NCBI RefSeq assembly: GCF_040327995.1 | Contig: NZ_JBEPIJ010000004.1 | Location: 1 to 64,000 of the forward strand | Length of the DNA stretch: 64,000 nucleotides | Reading direction: 5' to 3' | From: Solimonas thermocellulolyticum | Lineage (GTDB): Bacteria > Pseudomonadota > Gammaproteobacteria > Nevskiales > Nevskiaceae | Shown here: one piece after another, positions 16,049 to 25,012 of the stretch | How the letters are laid out: each line of letters begins with the position of its first letter | How positions within the stretch are numbered: the stretch's first letter is position 1 | Translations under genes and position numbers: made by a program | Notes under the pieces: model-generated | What the model was told of the DNA's origin: nothing | The model's input: the letters and a program-made list of their open reading frames with translations, nothing else | The model's database searches: none

Positions 16049-17293
16049 ATGGTGCCAGACGACGTCAAAAAGCCGAGCGAGTTCAGCTTGATCGATCCAA
16101 AAGTGCAAGAGTGCCCTTACGACTTCTATGCGTCCATGCGCGCCCACGACCCGGTGTACCAGATGCCGGAGTCGGGCTTTTATATCGTAAGCCGGTACGA
16201 AGACTGCATGGAAGCGCTGGGAAAGCCCGAGATCTTTTCCAGCAAGATGGGCTTCCGGATAATGGAAGACCCGCCGGAAGTGAAACGTATATTCGAGGCT
16301 GCGTACGGCGACATCGTTGATACCCTCGTTACCAACGACCCTCCGTCGCATACGAGGTTCCGAAAGCTCGTAAACACTGCGTTCACTGCGGCGCGGGTAG
16401 CGAAATTGGTGCCGTACATTGAGCAGGTTGTTTTTGAGACGCTGGAGCAAATCACTGGGCGGCCGGAGATCGACGTCGTCAAGGACTATGCTGTCCCGAT
16501 TCCGATGAAGATTATTGCGGACCAGTTGGGCGTTTCGCGCGATGACATGGATCGGTTCAAGATCTGGTCCGACGCGAGCGTCGAGCCGTTGGGCGGAATG
16601 ATTGACAAGGCGCGCTACATCGAGGTGGCAAAGCTGATCGTCGAGATGCAGCGGTACTTCGCCGATAGAATCGAGGAGCGTCGCGTAGAGCCACGCGACG
16701 ATATGCTTAGTGACCTGGTGAATGCAAGATTGGAGGGGGAGCGTCCGCTGGATCTCCAGGAACTGCTCTCCGTTATTCAGCAGCTTCTCGTCGCCGGCAA
16801 TGAAACAACGACGAACACGATCAGTTCGGGTGTACTGCTGCTCTGTAGAGATCCCCAGACATTCGCCAAGTTGCGCGCGTCACCGGAACTTTGCGGCAAC
16901 TTCGCGGAAGAGATTCTGAGACTTGAATCACCGGTACAGGGACTTTTTAGAAAAACGACGCAAGAGACGGTACTGGGCGGGAAGAAGATTCCGAAGGGTG
17001 CAATGGTGAACCTGCGTTACGGGTCCGCCAATCGGGATGAAGCCAAGTTCGAATGCCCGGCAGACATCAAGCTGGATCGTCCCAATCCCCGCTCGCACCT
17101 CGCATTTGCAGCCGGTATTCATACCTGCATTGGTGCTCAGCTTGCCAGGAAGGAAATCGAAGTGGCGATGAGAGTTCTGGTAACGCGATTGAAAGGCGTT
17201 CGGCTTTCATCAAAGCAAGGACCGCTTGAGTATTATCCAACGCTGATTCTCCGCGGTTTGAAAACCTTGCGCGTCGAACTCGACTGGGCGTAG
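16049..17293 (+). CDS. Cytochrome P450
   Basis: A 414-residue soluble bacterial P450. The I-helix oxygen-binding motif is A-G-N-E-T-T, the K-helix E-x-x-R is in E-I-L-R-L-E-S-P, and the haem loop is F-A-A-G-I-H-T-C-I-G with the cysteine ligand. ATG 16049 is chosen with GGAGG eight bases upstream; GTG one codon earlier is possible. It heads a six-gene set with a 3Fe-4S ferredoxin at 21284 that is a likely electron donor. The lipid-modifying neighbours suggest hydroxylation of a sterol, terpenoid or fatty acyl compound; the exact substrate cannot be read. Confidence 0.92.
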   Translation: MVPDDVKKPSEFSLIDPKVQECPYDFYASMRAHDPVYQMPESGFYIVSRYEDCMEALGKPEIFSSKMGFRIMEDPPEVKRIFEAAYGDIVDTLVTNDPPSHTRFRKLVNTAFTAARVAKLVPYIEQVVFETLEQITGRPEIDVVKDYAVPIPMKIIADQLGVSRDDMDRFKIWSDASVEPLGGMIDKARYIEVAKLIVEMQRYFADRIEERRVEPRDDMLSDLVNARLEGERPLDLQELLSVIQQLLVAGNETTTNTISSGVLLLCRDPQTFAKLRASPELCGNFAEEILRLESPVQGLFRKTTQETVLGGKKIPKGAMVNLRYGSANRDEAKFECPADIKLDRPNPRSHLAFAAGIHTCIGAQLARKEIEVAMRVLVTRLKGVRLSSKQGPLEYYPTLILRGLKTLRVELDWA

Positions 17294-17409
17294 TAAGCTC
17301 CGGCGTAAAGCGAGCGCCCGATTTGGGAATCTGCACGCCGCTGAGGACCCGCAGGAAGACCCGCAGAGGGCGCGGCGTGTGTTGTGAAGCGACATGAAGG
17401 AGGAGAACG

Positions 17410-18828
17410 GTGGCTAACAACGATTACGACGTCCTCGTCATCGGCGGCGGTGGTGCCGGCCTTAGCGCTGCATGCAGAGCCGCCGAAGAGGGGGCACGCG
17501 TCGCGGTCGTGGAGGCGCACAAGTTCGTTGGCGGCTCCACGGCGCTTTCCGGGGGTGTCTTTTATGCGGCAAACACTTCTGTTCAGAAGGCGGCTGGGAT
17601 CACCGACAGCGCGGAAGCGATGTTCGAGTACTACATGACCTTGAATCAGCACAAGGTTCATCCATCGATCGTGCGAGTCCTATGCGATGAATCCGGAAAC
17701 GCCTTGGAATGGCTGCGCTCGCTGGGTGTCGAGTTCCTGCCAGAGAAGCTCTACGTCTCAGGGGTCGAATCGGTCGCACGGGGGCACGCTCCAACGCAGG
17801 CCGGTGCAGGAATTACTGCGGCGCTAGAAGTAAAGGCCAGGGAGCTCGGCGTCGACATTGCGTGCGGAACGCGGGTTCGGAAGTTGATTGTCGAAGGCAG
17901 GCGAGTGGTGGGCGCCGATGTTGGTGGTGCCCCGGTTCGCGCAGGGTCGGTCGTCGTCGCGACAGGCGGCTTCGGACATAACCGTTTATTGCTAAACAGA
18001 TACTACCCCGAGGCAGCAGTCCATGGAGATTGGACGTGGGCGATCAGCGCCTACACGTGCCGGGGAGATGGTTTGTTAATGGGGATGGAAGCGGGTGCCG
18101 ATCTAGACGGCTTGAATCGCGGTCTGCTTCTGCCAACGCCAGGATTCTATAAAGATCTGGACGTCATGCTGCCGAGTTGGCTGGTCCTCGTGAACCGTGA
18201 TGGCAGACGCTTCGTCCGGGAAAACGTCGAATACGCCGTGATGTCGGGGGCTATCAAGGAGCAGCTTGGGGGTACGGTTTTTGCGATTTTTGACGACGAT
18301 GCCCGCCAGCACGGGAAGCCGGATCCTGCTTACGAGGCCTATTACAAAAGCGGTCTTCTGACGTTCAACTGGAGCACGGACCGGTTGGACGAGCAGATCA
18401 AGAAGAAGAAGGTCCTTCGTGCAAGTTCAATCGAAGAACTCGCCGAGTTGGTCGGCGTCAACGCCGCCACGCTGGTGACGACCATCGATCGATACAACAA
18501 GGATGTGGAAGCGGGGCGTGACGCCCTCTTCGGCAAGGATGCGTCCTTGATGCGCACAGTCGTCAAGCCGCCGTTCTATGCTGCCGAAATCAAGCCAGCC
18601 ATCGTTTGCCTGACGTCCACCGGTCTTCGAATCGATCAGGAAGCCCGCGTTCTGAACGATGCCGACATTCCGATTCACGGACTTTTCGCTGCGGGTGAGG
18701 TAACGGGCAGCGTCCTGGGTGAACGCTATGTAGGGGGCGGAAACTCGATCTGCAATGCCGTGGTATTCGGGCGAATTGCCGGGCGCGAAGCCGCCAAGCA
18801 CGCGATCGCCGCGTCGACGACGGCGTAA
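17410..18828 (+). CDS. FAD-dependent dehydrogenase/reductase (FrdA/KstD-like)
   Basis: A 472-residue flavoprotein of the FAD_binding_2 family. The N-terminus is V-I-G-G-G-G-A-G-L-S-A-A, followed by G-G-S-T-A-L-S-G-G and a C-terminal G-E-V-T-G-S... G-G-G-N-S-I-C-N-A flavin motif. This family includes fumarate reductases and 3-ketosteroid delta-1- or delta-4-dehydrogenases. The sterol-like neighbourhood makes a ketosteroid desaturase plausible, but 472 residues is short for KstD. GTG 17410 follows a strong GGAGGAGA site. Confidence 0.85.
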   Translation: MANNDYDVLVIGGGGAGLSAACRAAEEGARVAVVEAHKFVGGSTALSGGVFYAANTSVQKAAGITDSAEAMFEYYMTLNQHKVHPSIVRVLCDESGNALEWLRSLGVEFLPEKLYVSGVESVARGHAPTQAGAGITAALEVKARELGVDIACGTRVRKLIVEGRRVVGADVGGAPVRAGSVVVATGGFGHNRLLLNRYYPEAAVHGDWTWAISAYTCRGDGLLMGMEAGADLDGLNRGLLLPTPGFYKDLDVMLPSWLVLVNRDGRRFVRENVEYAVMSGAIKEQLGGTVFAIFDDDARQHGKPDPAYEAYYKSGLLTFNWSTDRLDEQIKKKKVLRASSIEELAELVGVNAATLVTTIDRYNKDVEAGRDALFGKDASLMRTVVKPPFYAAEIKPAIVCLTSTGLRIDQEARVLNDADIPIHGLFAAGEVTGSVLGERYVGGGNSICNAVVFGRIAGREAAKHAIAASTTA

Positions 18829-18842
18829 TCTGGAGGCTCAAA

Positions 18843-19598
18843 ATGACGAAGCGGCTAGAGGGAAAGGTTGCCCTCATTACTGGCGGGGCATTGGGTATTG
18901 GATTGAAAACGGCCGAGAGGTTCGCAGAGGAAGGGGCAGCCGTCGCGATCGCGGACATTCTGGTCGAGCAAGGACGGCAGGCAGCCGAGGCCTTGGGTGG
19001 AGATGCAACCTTCATCGAACTCGATGTGACTAACGAAGCGGGCTGGCAGGCCGCCATTCAGACCCTAAAGGCGAAGCATGGCCGCTTGGATGTGCTGGTC
19101 AACAACGCTGGAATCAGTCCGTTCGGAACGATTCAGGATACGACGTACGAGCTCTGGAAGAAGGTGATGGCCGTGAACGCCGATAGTGTGTTCCTCGGCT
19201 GCAAATCGGCCATGGGTCTCATGCGTAAAACCGGCGGTGCCATCATCAACCTGTCGTCCATGATGGGCATCCGTTCGGACGCCAATCTTGCCGCGTACAG
19301 CGCCAGCAAGGGGGCGGTCCGCCTCCTGACAAAGTCGGTGGCCCTGCACGGCGCGCCATACAAGATTCGATGCAACTCCGTTCATCCCGGCGGTGTGCAA
19401 ACTCGAATGCTCGACGATTTTCTCGGCGTACTACCGGACAAGGACGCTGCGATGAAAATGGTCACGCAGCAGGTGCCGCTGGGGCGAGTCGGGCAGCCCG
19501 AAGACATTGCCAATGCAATCCTCTATCTGGCCTCGGATGAGGCCTCTTGGGTGACGGGCATCGAGTTGTGCGTGGATGGAGGATCGCTGTTGCTATGA
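18843..19598 (+). CDS. Short-chain dehydrogenase/reductase (hydroxysteroid-dehydrogenase-like)
   Basis: A 251-residue classical SDR with NAD(H) motif T-G-G-A-L-G-I-G, N-N-A-G, active-site Ser (N-L-S-S-M-M) and Y-S-A-S-K. An Asp at the end of beta-2 (I-A-D-I-L) points to NAD preference. SDRs of this type oxidise secondary alcohols of lipids, including 3- or 17-hydroxysteroids and 3-hydroxyacyl chains. The stop overlaps the acyl-CoA synthetase start (ATGA), so the two are translationally coupled. Confidence 0.88.
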   Translation: MTKRLEGKVALITGGALGIGLKTAERFAEEGAAVAIADILVEQGRQAAEALGGDATFIELDVTNEAGWQAAIQTLKAKHGRLDVLVNNAGISPFGTIQDTTYELWKKVMAVNADSVFLGCKSAMGLMRKTGGAIINLSSMMGIRSDANLAAYSASKGAVRLLTKSVALHGAPYKIRCNSVHPGGVQTRMLDDFLGVLPDKDAAMKMVTQQVPLGRVGQPEDIANAILYLASDEASWVTGIELCVDGGSLLL

Positions 19599-21277
19599 GC
19601 ACTCGACTGACGCGTGACCCTAGCGGGTGGCTGACGCACACGTTTGACTGGCAGTCCATCGAGAGCCGGTCTTGTGACGTCAAGATGCGTAATACAACAG
19701 CCGCAACATGCCTTTGGGAAAAGGCGAAGGAGCGGAGCGACGAAGTTGCGATTTACTTTGATGACGGCAGCCAGCTTACGTACGGGCAGCTTGCAAGAGA
19801 GGTTCACGTCGTCGCGGGGGCGCTGCGGGGGCTGGGGTTGGAGGTCGGCGACCGGGTGAGTGCGCAGCTGCCCAACTGGCGCGAGTTCGTCTCGATCAAC
19901 CTTGCTTGTTGCGCACTCGGCTTGGTTTTCAACCCTATCATTCCGATCTATCGTGGCGCCGAGCTTGGATTCATACTGAGAGACGCGGGTACAAAAGTCC
20001 TTTTTATTCCCGAAGAGTACCGCGGCCTGAACTACGTCGAAACGATACGTGCTCTCAGGGGTAACCTTCCTGCGCTGGAACATGTCATTGTCGTCCGACC
20101 CGCAAGCGGCGTCGCCGCGCTCAAGCAGCTCGGAGCTACAGGGCTGGAGACATTTCTGTCCGCGCGTACGGACAAGTCTTCCATATATCCTGAGGTCAGC
20201 CCTGATCATGTCAAACTTCTGATGTATACGTCCGGAACCACCGGCCAGCCCAAAGGGGTGTTGCACACCCACAACACCCTGAACCGCGTGGTGGACAACA
20301 TACTGGCATTACGTCAGCTTGGACCCGCTGACGTGATGTTCATGGCATCACCGGTAACACATGTCACCGGTTACAGTGCCTGCGAGATGCCGCTAACGAC
20401 GGAAGTCAAGGCCGCCATCATGGAGCGTTGGGACAAGGCGCGGGCGGTCGATTTCATTGAACGGACGCGCTCGACATTCAGCGTCGGCGCAACGCCGTTT
20501 CTGCATGAGCTTGTCCAGGAATGCTCTCAGCGCGCGAACCGATTGCCGACGATGAAGCATTTTGCTTGTGGGGGCGCAGCGGTGCCACCTGAGCTGATTC
20601 GCCAAGCGCATCGCGTCTTCGAGCATTGCCGATGTTTCCGGGTTTACGGCAGCACAGAAGTGCCCTTGGTCTCCCAAGGTGTGACAGAGCGGAGCTTGGA
20701 GGAGCTTGCCGCAACGACGGATGGTCGCATTTTCAACTATGAGGTAAGGGTGGTGAGTTCAGAGGGGGCGGTTCTGGGGCATGGTCAAGAAGGGGAGCTA
20801 TTAGTTCGCGGCCCAGCAATGATGGTTGGGTACACGGATGCCGAAAGCACTCGGGCGTCCCTGACCGACGATGGTTTTTTTCTGACAGGCGATCTCGGCT
20901 ACGTTACCGAAGCGGGTGACGTCGTCATTACCGGCAGAAAGAAGGATCTCATCATTCGCGGCGGCGAGAATATCAGCGCAAAGGAAATCGAGGACGTTCT
21001 CCATACGCACGAGCTGATTCAGGAAGCTGCAGTGGTCAGCATGCCGCATCCGCGGCTCGGTGAAGGCATTGCGGCATACATCAAGCTCTCGGATCCGACA
21101 CGTCCGGTGTCGTTGGGCGATGTTGCGGCCCACATCGAAAGCAACGGCCTCGCGAGGCAGAAGACGCCCGAGCGCATTGAGTTCATCGAAGAGTTTCCCC
21201 GCACGGCGTCCGGCAAGATCCGAAAGGATTTATTGCGCCAGGATATTCGGACAAAGCTGGCCGGAACGGGGAGCTGA
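19595..21277 (+). CDS. Acyl-CoA synthetase (AMP-forming)
   Basis: A 560-residue adenylate-forming ligase. The AMP-binding signature is M-Y-T-S-G-T-T-G-Q-P-K-G, followed by Y-G-S-T-E-V, T-G-D-L-G and the hinge region G-R-K-K-D-L-I-I-R-G-G-E-N; the catalytic lysine is in T-A-S-G-K-I. It activates a carboxylic acid with ATP and CoA, probably a lipid side chain or ring-derived acid in this context. The start at 19595 overlaps the SDR stop; the frame is open farther upstream but overlaps coding sequence. Confidence 0.9.
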   Translation: MSTRLTRDPSGWLTHTFDWQSIESRSCDVKMRNTTAATCLWEKAKERSDEVAIYFDDGSQLTYGQLAREVHVVAGALRGLGLEVGDRVSAQLPNWREFVSINLACCALGLVFNPIIPIYRGAELGFILRDAGTKVLFIPEEYRGLNYVETIRALRGNLPALEHVIVVRPASGVAALKQLGATGLETFLSARTDKSSIYPEVSPDHVKLLMYTSGTTGQPKGVLHTHNTLNRVVDNILALRQLGPADVMFMASPVTHVTGYSACEMPLTTEVKAAIMERWDKARAVDFIERTRSTFSVGATPFLHELVQECSQRANRLPTMKHFACGGAAVPPELIRQAHRVFEHCRCFRVYGSTEVPLVSQGVTERSLEELAATTDGRIFNYEVRVVSSEGAVLGHGQEGELLVRGPAMMVGYTDAESTRASLTDDGFFLTGDLGYVTEAGDVVITGRKKDLIIRGGENISAKEIEDVLHTHELIQEAAVVSMPHPRLGEGIAAYIKLSDPTRPVSLGDVAAHIESNGLARQKTPERIEFIEEFPRTASGKIRKDLLRQDIRTKLAGTGS

Positions 21278-21283
21278 AGAAGA

Positions 21284-21484
21284 ATGCGCGTAAAAGTAGA
21301 TCGGGATTTGTGCTGTAGCTACCGTGCCTGTGAACAGCAATGCCCGCAGCTGTTCAAGCACGACAGTGACGGCATCGTATTCGTTGAGAACGAACAGGTG
21401 CCCATTGGGCTGGAAGGCGCAGCAGCCGCAGCCGCCTCGGCCTGCCCGCAGGGCGCGATTCGGGTAATCGACGAGCAAAGGTGA
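21284..21484 (+). CDS. 3Fe-4S ferredoxin, P450 partner
   Basis: A 66-residue single-cluster ferredoxin. Cysteines follow the pattern of P450-associated 3Fe-4S ferredoxins: D-L-C-C-S-Y-R-A-C-E-Q-Q-C-P near the N-terminus and A-C-P-Q-G-A-I at the C-terminus; the usual second cysteine is replaced, leaving three for one cluster. It is six bases downstream of the synthetase gene and is the likely electron donor to the P450 at 16049. A ferredoxin reductase is not in this operon. Confidence 0.85.
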   Translation: MRVKVDRDLCCSYRACEQQCPQLFKHDSDGIVFVENEQVPIGLEGAAAAAASACPQGAIRVIDEQR

Positions 21485-21611
21485 GCGAGGCGGCCTCGAT
21501 GGCGCCGATCCTGATCGTACTCGAGGGCGGTGTATCGGGGTGCGTAAGGAGCGAGGCGCCGCAACGTCAGGCGCCGTTTGTTAAGTGAATTTCATTGAAG
21601 GAGATTTCAAA

Positions 21612-21926
21612 ATGTCTGGGAATAATCTGGTTCATAAGCTTCCAAGCGTGTTTAATGCGGAGGCGGGTGCCGATGTCGACTGTGTAATTCAGTTCCACCT
21701 GTCCGAGCCTGCATACGTCAGCATTACCGGCGGCAGCTGCACATCGCACGCGGGCATCGCCGAAGCTCCAGATCTCTCGCTGACGATGGCAGACGACTTC
21801 CTGGAGCCACTGCTGCGCGGCGAGGTCAACGGCATGGCAGCCCTCATGACCGGCAAGCTGAAGTTCTCCGGGGATATGGCGCTGGCGCAGAGGATATCGA
21901 CTCTCTTCGACATGGATAAGCTGTGA
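21612..21926 (+). CDS. SCP2-type sterol/lipid-binding protein
   Basis: A 104-residue single-domain SCP2 protein: A-D-V-D-C-V-I-Q-F, then a beta sheet and the conserved C-terminal M-T-G-K-L-K-F-S-G-D helix. ATG 21612 follows AAGGAG with good spacing; the upstream in-frame ATG at 21585 lacks one. SCP2 domains hold sterols, acyl-CoAs or other hydrophobic ligands, so it may present the substrate to the P450 and ligase of this operon. Confidence 0.85.
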   Translation: MSGNNLVHKLPSVFNAEAGADVDCVIQFHLSEPAYVSITGGSCTSHAGIAEAPDLSLTMADDFLEPLLRGEVNGMAALMTGKLKFSGDMALAQRISTLFDMDKL

Positions 21927-21932
21927 CGTTCG

Positions 21933-21988
21933 GAGCGACGCCATCGCCGCGATGCGTGGCTTGGCCGTCGCTCGGGACCATGCGTTTT
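21933..21988 (+). terminator. Possible terminator after the P450 operon
   Basis: GAGCGACG (21933-21940) pairs with CGTCGCTC (21966-21973), with a smaller pairing inside the 25-base loop, and a T-rich run follows at 21984-21988. The loop is long and the T run short, so this is a weak call. The rest of the 21927-22290 interval shows no gene. Confidence 0.3.
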
Positions 21989-22290
21989 TAGGCCTGTCCT
22001 TCAAATAGACTTAAGTTTAGCCCCCCGGTCGCTGGAGGCACGGTGTGCCACTAGCTTCCGTGGGGCTGGTCGTCCGTCCCACCGTGTGCAGACGTCCAGA
22101 GTTGGGCGTCTGGTTGCTTGTCTCTTAAGACATGAAGAGCGGCATACGGCAATTCGCAGCGATCGACCAATCGAGGGCCACCCCGCATGCCGCATATCCG
22201 AGGGCTTCGCTTGCCATGCACGCCAGCCATCCAGTCGTTGCTTGGCCTACACGCCAGAGCTTGCAGATTACGCTCTTGTGTAGCCAGCCT

Positions 22291-23775
22291 GTGACGCTTC
22301 CGTCTGAGCGCCGGAAGAGTCGACAGCCTGCGAGAGTTGCCGTTCTTGCAGCGACAGGTTCCCTGCTTGCTTGTTCCCTGATCGGATGCGTGCTCCCAAC
22401 GCCGAAGGAGCAGTCCCCGAAGCTGTCAGTGGAGTTACCGCCTCTTTGGTCTGTCGCAGACCGGCAACATATGGGAGACGCGCCGCGGTGGTGGTGGGCG
22501 TTTCAGGATCCGCAACTCAACGGGCTCATCAAGCGGGCGTTGGCGTCATCGCCGGACTTGGCAGTCGCCCGTTCGCGAATCGAAAAAGGCAACGCGGCGC
22601 TCGAACTGGCCCTGGCTGATACCGGGGTTCGGGTCTCGCCAGCGGCGCAGTTGTCACGCCAGCGCCTCAGCCAGACCGGTGTCGTCGGTACGCTGTCAGA
22701 TGTGGTCGGGGCAACCTGGTACGACCTGGCGAACCTCGGTGTCAACATTGACTGGACCTTCGATCCTTGGGGCAGAAGAGAAGCGGAGGTTGCGGCGGCT
22801 GCCGGGCGCGCACAGGCCGTGGCGGCTGAAGGACAGATGGCCATCCTGACGATCACGACCGCGCTGGCCGGTGCCTACTTCAACTGGCAGGCAGATGGCG
22901 AGCGCCTGGCAACGATAGAGGAATTGATTTCTGCGCTTGAGCGGGCTCGGCGTCTGAAAGTGCTTCGTGTGGCACAGGGAATCGATCCGGAGGCGGGTCT
23001 CGCTGACGCGGACATTCACCTCGAACGAGCCCGAGAGCTCAAGGCGATGGTGCGATTCACGCAGCGACTCAATCGACTGTCGATGGCTGCGATGATCGGC
23101 ATCTCGGCTGACGAGCTCCCACAGCTCAGGCGTCGCAGTGTTCCGCTAGACCAACTCCGGTTACCGGAGGACGTAAGCACCGGGGTTATTGCGAGGCGTC
23201 CGGATCTGATTGCCCGTCGCTGGCTGGTGGAGGCTGCAGTGCACGACGTGGCCAAGGCGCGGGCGGGGTATTTTCCGGACCTCCGACTTTCCGCGCTCGC
23301 TGGGCTGTCCTCCACCGATCTGGGCGAGCTGTTCGACCCCGCAAGCCGGGTCTTTCAGATCGGAGGAGCGGTCTACCTGCCGTTTTTCGATGCAGCGCGT
23401 GTTCGCGCTCGCCACGGCGTCTCATCCGCACAGATGGAGCAGGCGGTTGCCGAGTACAACGCGGCCGTTACAACAGCCATCAAGGAAGCCAGCGAAGCTG
23501 TCTCCAGACTCGAACTGCATCACGCTCGACACGGTGCAGCGATGAGCCGGCTCGCCAGCTACCGTCGAACATATGAAGCAACGAGCGCTCTCACAAGGCA
23601 GGGCGTCCAGGACGAGATCGCGGTGTTGCAGAGTCAGTCGCAAGTTCTGGGCGCGAAGGAGGCCGGCCTGCAGGTTCAGGGCGACGTTGCGGCAGCCTAT
23701 GTGCGTCTGATCATGGCGCTGGGCGGGGCGGCGGCTTCGCTTCCGGCAGAAACCGCCGTAACAGGCTCCAATTGA
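22291..23775 (+). CDS. NodT-family outer-membrane efflux lipoprotein
   Basis: A TolC-like outer-membrane factor of the RND/NodT lipoprotein type. The frame is open from 22132, but GTG 22291 gives a compact lipoprotein signal peptide: basic R-R-K-S-R, a hydrophobic stretch and lipobox L-I-G-C. The mature part has the two OEP repeats, W-W-W-A-F-Q-D-P-Q-L-N near its start and long coiled helices. It is the outer exit duct of the tripartite pump with the next two genes. The true start is uncertain; ATG 22216 is another option. Confidence 0.85.
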   Translation: MTLPSERRKSRQPARVAVLAATGSLLACSLIGCVLPTPKEQSPKLSVELPPLWSVADRQHMGDAPRWWWAFQDPQLNGLIKRALASSPDLAVARSRIEKGNAALELALADTGVRVSPAAQLSRQRLSQTGVVGTLSDVVGATWYDLANLGVNIDWTFDPWGRREAEVAAAAGRAQAVAAEGQMAILTITTALAGAYFNWQADGERLATIEELISALERARRLKVLRVAQGIDPEAGLADADIHLERARELKAMVRFTQRLNRLSMAAMIGISADELPQLRRRSVPLDQLRLPEDVSTGVIARRPDLIARRWLVEAAVHDVAKARAGYFPDLRLSALAGLSSTDLGELFDPASRVFQIGGAVYLPFFDAARVRARHGVSSAQMEQAVAEYNAAVTTAIKEASEAVSRLELHHARHGAAMSRLASYRRTYEATSALTRQGVQDEIAVLQSQSQVLGAKEAGLQVQGDVAAAYVRLIMALGGAAASLPAETAVTGSN

Positions 23776-23795
23776 GAGTGAGCAGAGGGGGGAAC

Positions 23796-25010
23796 ATGTC
23801 GGATACTGAAAACGCGACTGCGAGCACGTCAAGGCGCGCCCAATGGCGGGCAATAGGCGCAGTGGTGTTGCTGTGCGCGCTGGCGGGCGCTGCGGCACTG
23901 GCATGGTGGGGGCTGGTGCTGTCCAAACGAGTGACCACGGACAATGCGCAGATTGCGAACAGTCAAATTCCCGTCATGGCTCAAGTGCCGGGAACCGTTG
24001 CGACGGTGCATGTTGCCGATACGCAGCGAGTGAACAAGGGTGATGTCCTGTTGGAGCTCAACACCGTCGACGCCCAAGCTGCACTCGATCAATCAAGGGC
24101 GGCCTTGGTACGCGCCATCAGTGAAGTGGTCAACCTTCGTGCGCGCGCCGCTCAGGCACAGGCTGCGGTGGCGTCGCACGAGGTGGCGCTTGAGAATGCC
24201 GAAAGAGACTATCGTGCAAGGATGCCGCTGAAGGGGTCGGGCGCGCTGGCCCCCGAGCTGCTTAGACATGCCAGCGCCCAGGTGACCCTGGCGCGTGCGG
24301 AACTCCTTGCGGCGAAAGAACAGGCGAAGGCGGCCGCAGTTCTCGCTGGGGCGAGTGACATAGCGCTGCATCCCCTGGTCCGCACGGCAAGGGCCGATCA
24401 CCTCAAGGCCTGGCTCGCGCTTGGGCGAACGCGAATCCACGCGCCGCTTTCCGGGACCGTCGCGCAGCGCGTCGTGGATGCGGGTGAGCAAGTCGCCCCC
24501 GGCGTCCAGCTGATGCGCATCATTCCGGCGTCGGGCTTTTGGGTGGATGCCAACCTGAAGGAAACGCAGTTGCGCCATGTGCGGGTCGGACAACCCGTAA
24601 CCGTGACCCTCGATCTTTATGGCCGCAGTCGGGAACTGCCGGGTCGCGTCGCCGGCATCAGCGCGGGGACAGGCGCCACGTTTTCGCTGCTCCCCCCCCA
24701 GAATGCCGCAGGAAACTGGGTCAAGGTTGTTCAACGTGTGCCCGTGCGGATCGAGCTGGACGAAAGCGCACAATCTGACGAACGCTATCCGCTGTTCGTC
24801 GGCCTGTCGGCGCACGTCCGGATCGATACGCGGGACCGCAGTGGTCCAAAGCTTCGGCCTGTCAGCGCGAGCGGCCCGGAGCGGACGAGTCTTGATCAAG
24901 AGACGGTGCTGGCCGATCGGCATGATCAGTTATCAGCGTCCAGGGCCGCGGCAGAGTTTCGTCAAACGCTGCTGGAAGTCGTCGGCAGCCATGCCCCCGA
25001 TGCCCCCTGA
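23796..25010 (+). CDS. Membrane-fusion protein, EmrA/HlyD family
   Basis: A 404-residue periplasmic adaptor. ATG 23796 follows AGGGGGG; an eight-codon extension is possible. A single N-terminal membrane helix (A-I-G-A-V-V-L-L-C-A-L) is followed by the biotinyl-lipoyl-like T-T-D-N-A-Q-I... V-P-G-T-V and G-D-V-L-L-E-L motifs, a coiled-coil hairpin, and H-A-P-L-S-G-T-V. It connects the inner-membrane transporter at 25013 with the outer-membrane channel. Confidence 0.9.
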   Translation: MSDTENATASTSRRAQWRAIGAVVLLCALAGAAALAWWGLVLSKRVTTDNAQIANSQIPVMAQVPGTVATVHVADTQRVNKGDVLLELNTVDAQAALDQSRAALVRAISEVVNLRARAAQAQAAVASHEVALENAERDYRARMPLKGSGALAPELLRHASAQVTLARAELLAAKEQAKAAAVLAGASDIALHPLVRTARADHLKAWLALGRTRIHAPLSGTVAQRVVDAGEQVAPGVQLMRIIPASGFWVDANLKETQLRHVRVGQPVTVTLDLYGRSRELPGRVAGISAGTGATFSLLPPQNAAGNWVKVVQRVPVRIELDESAQSDERYPLFVGLSAHVRIDTRDRSGPKLRPVSASGPERTSLDQETVLADRHDQLSASRAAAEFRQTLLEVVGSHAPDAP

Positions 25011-25012
25011 GC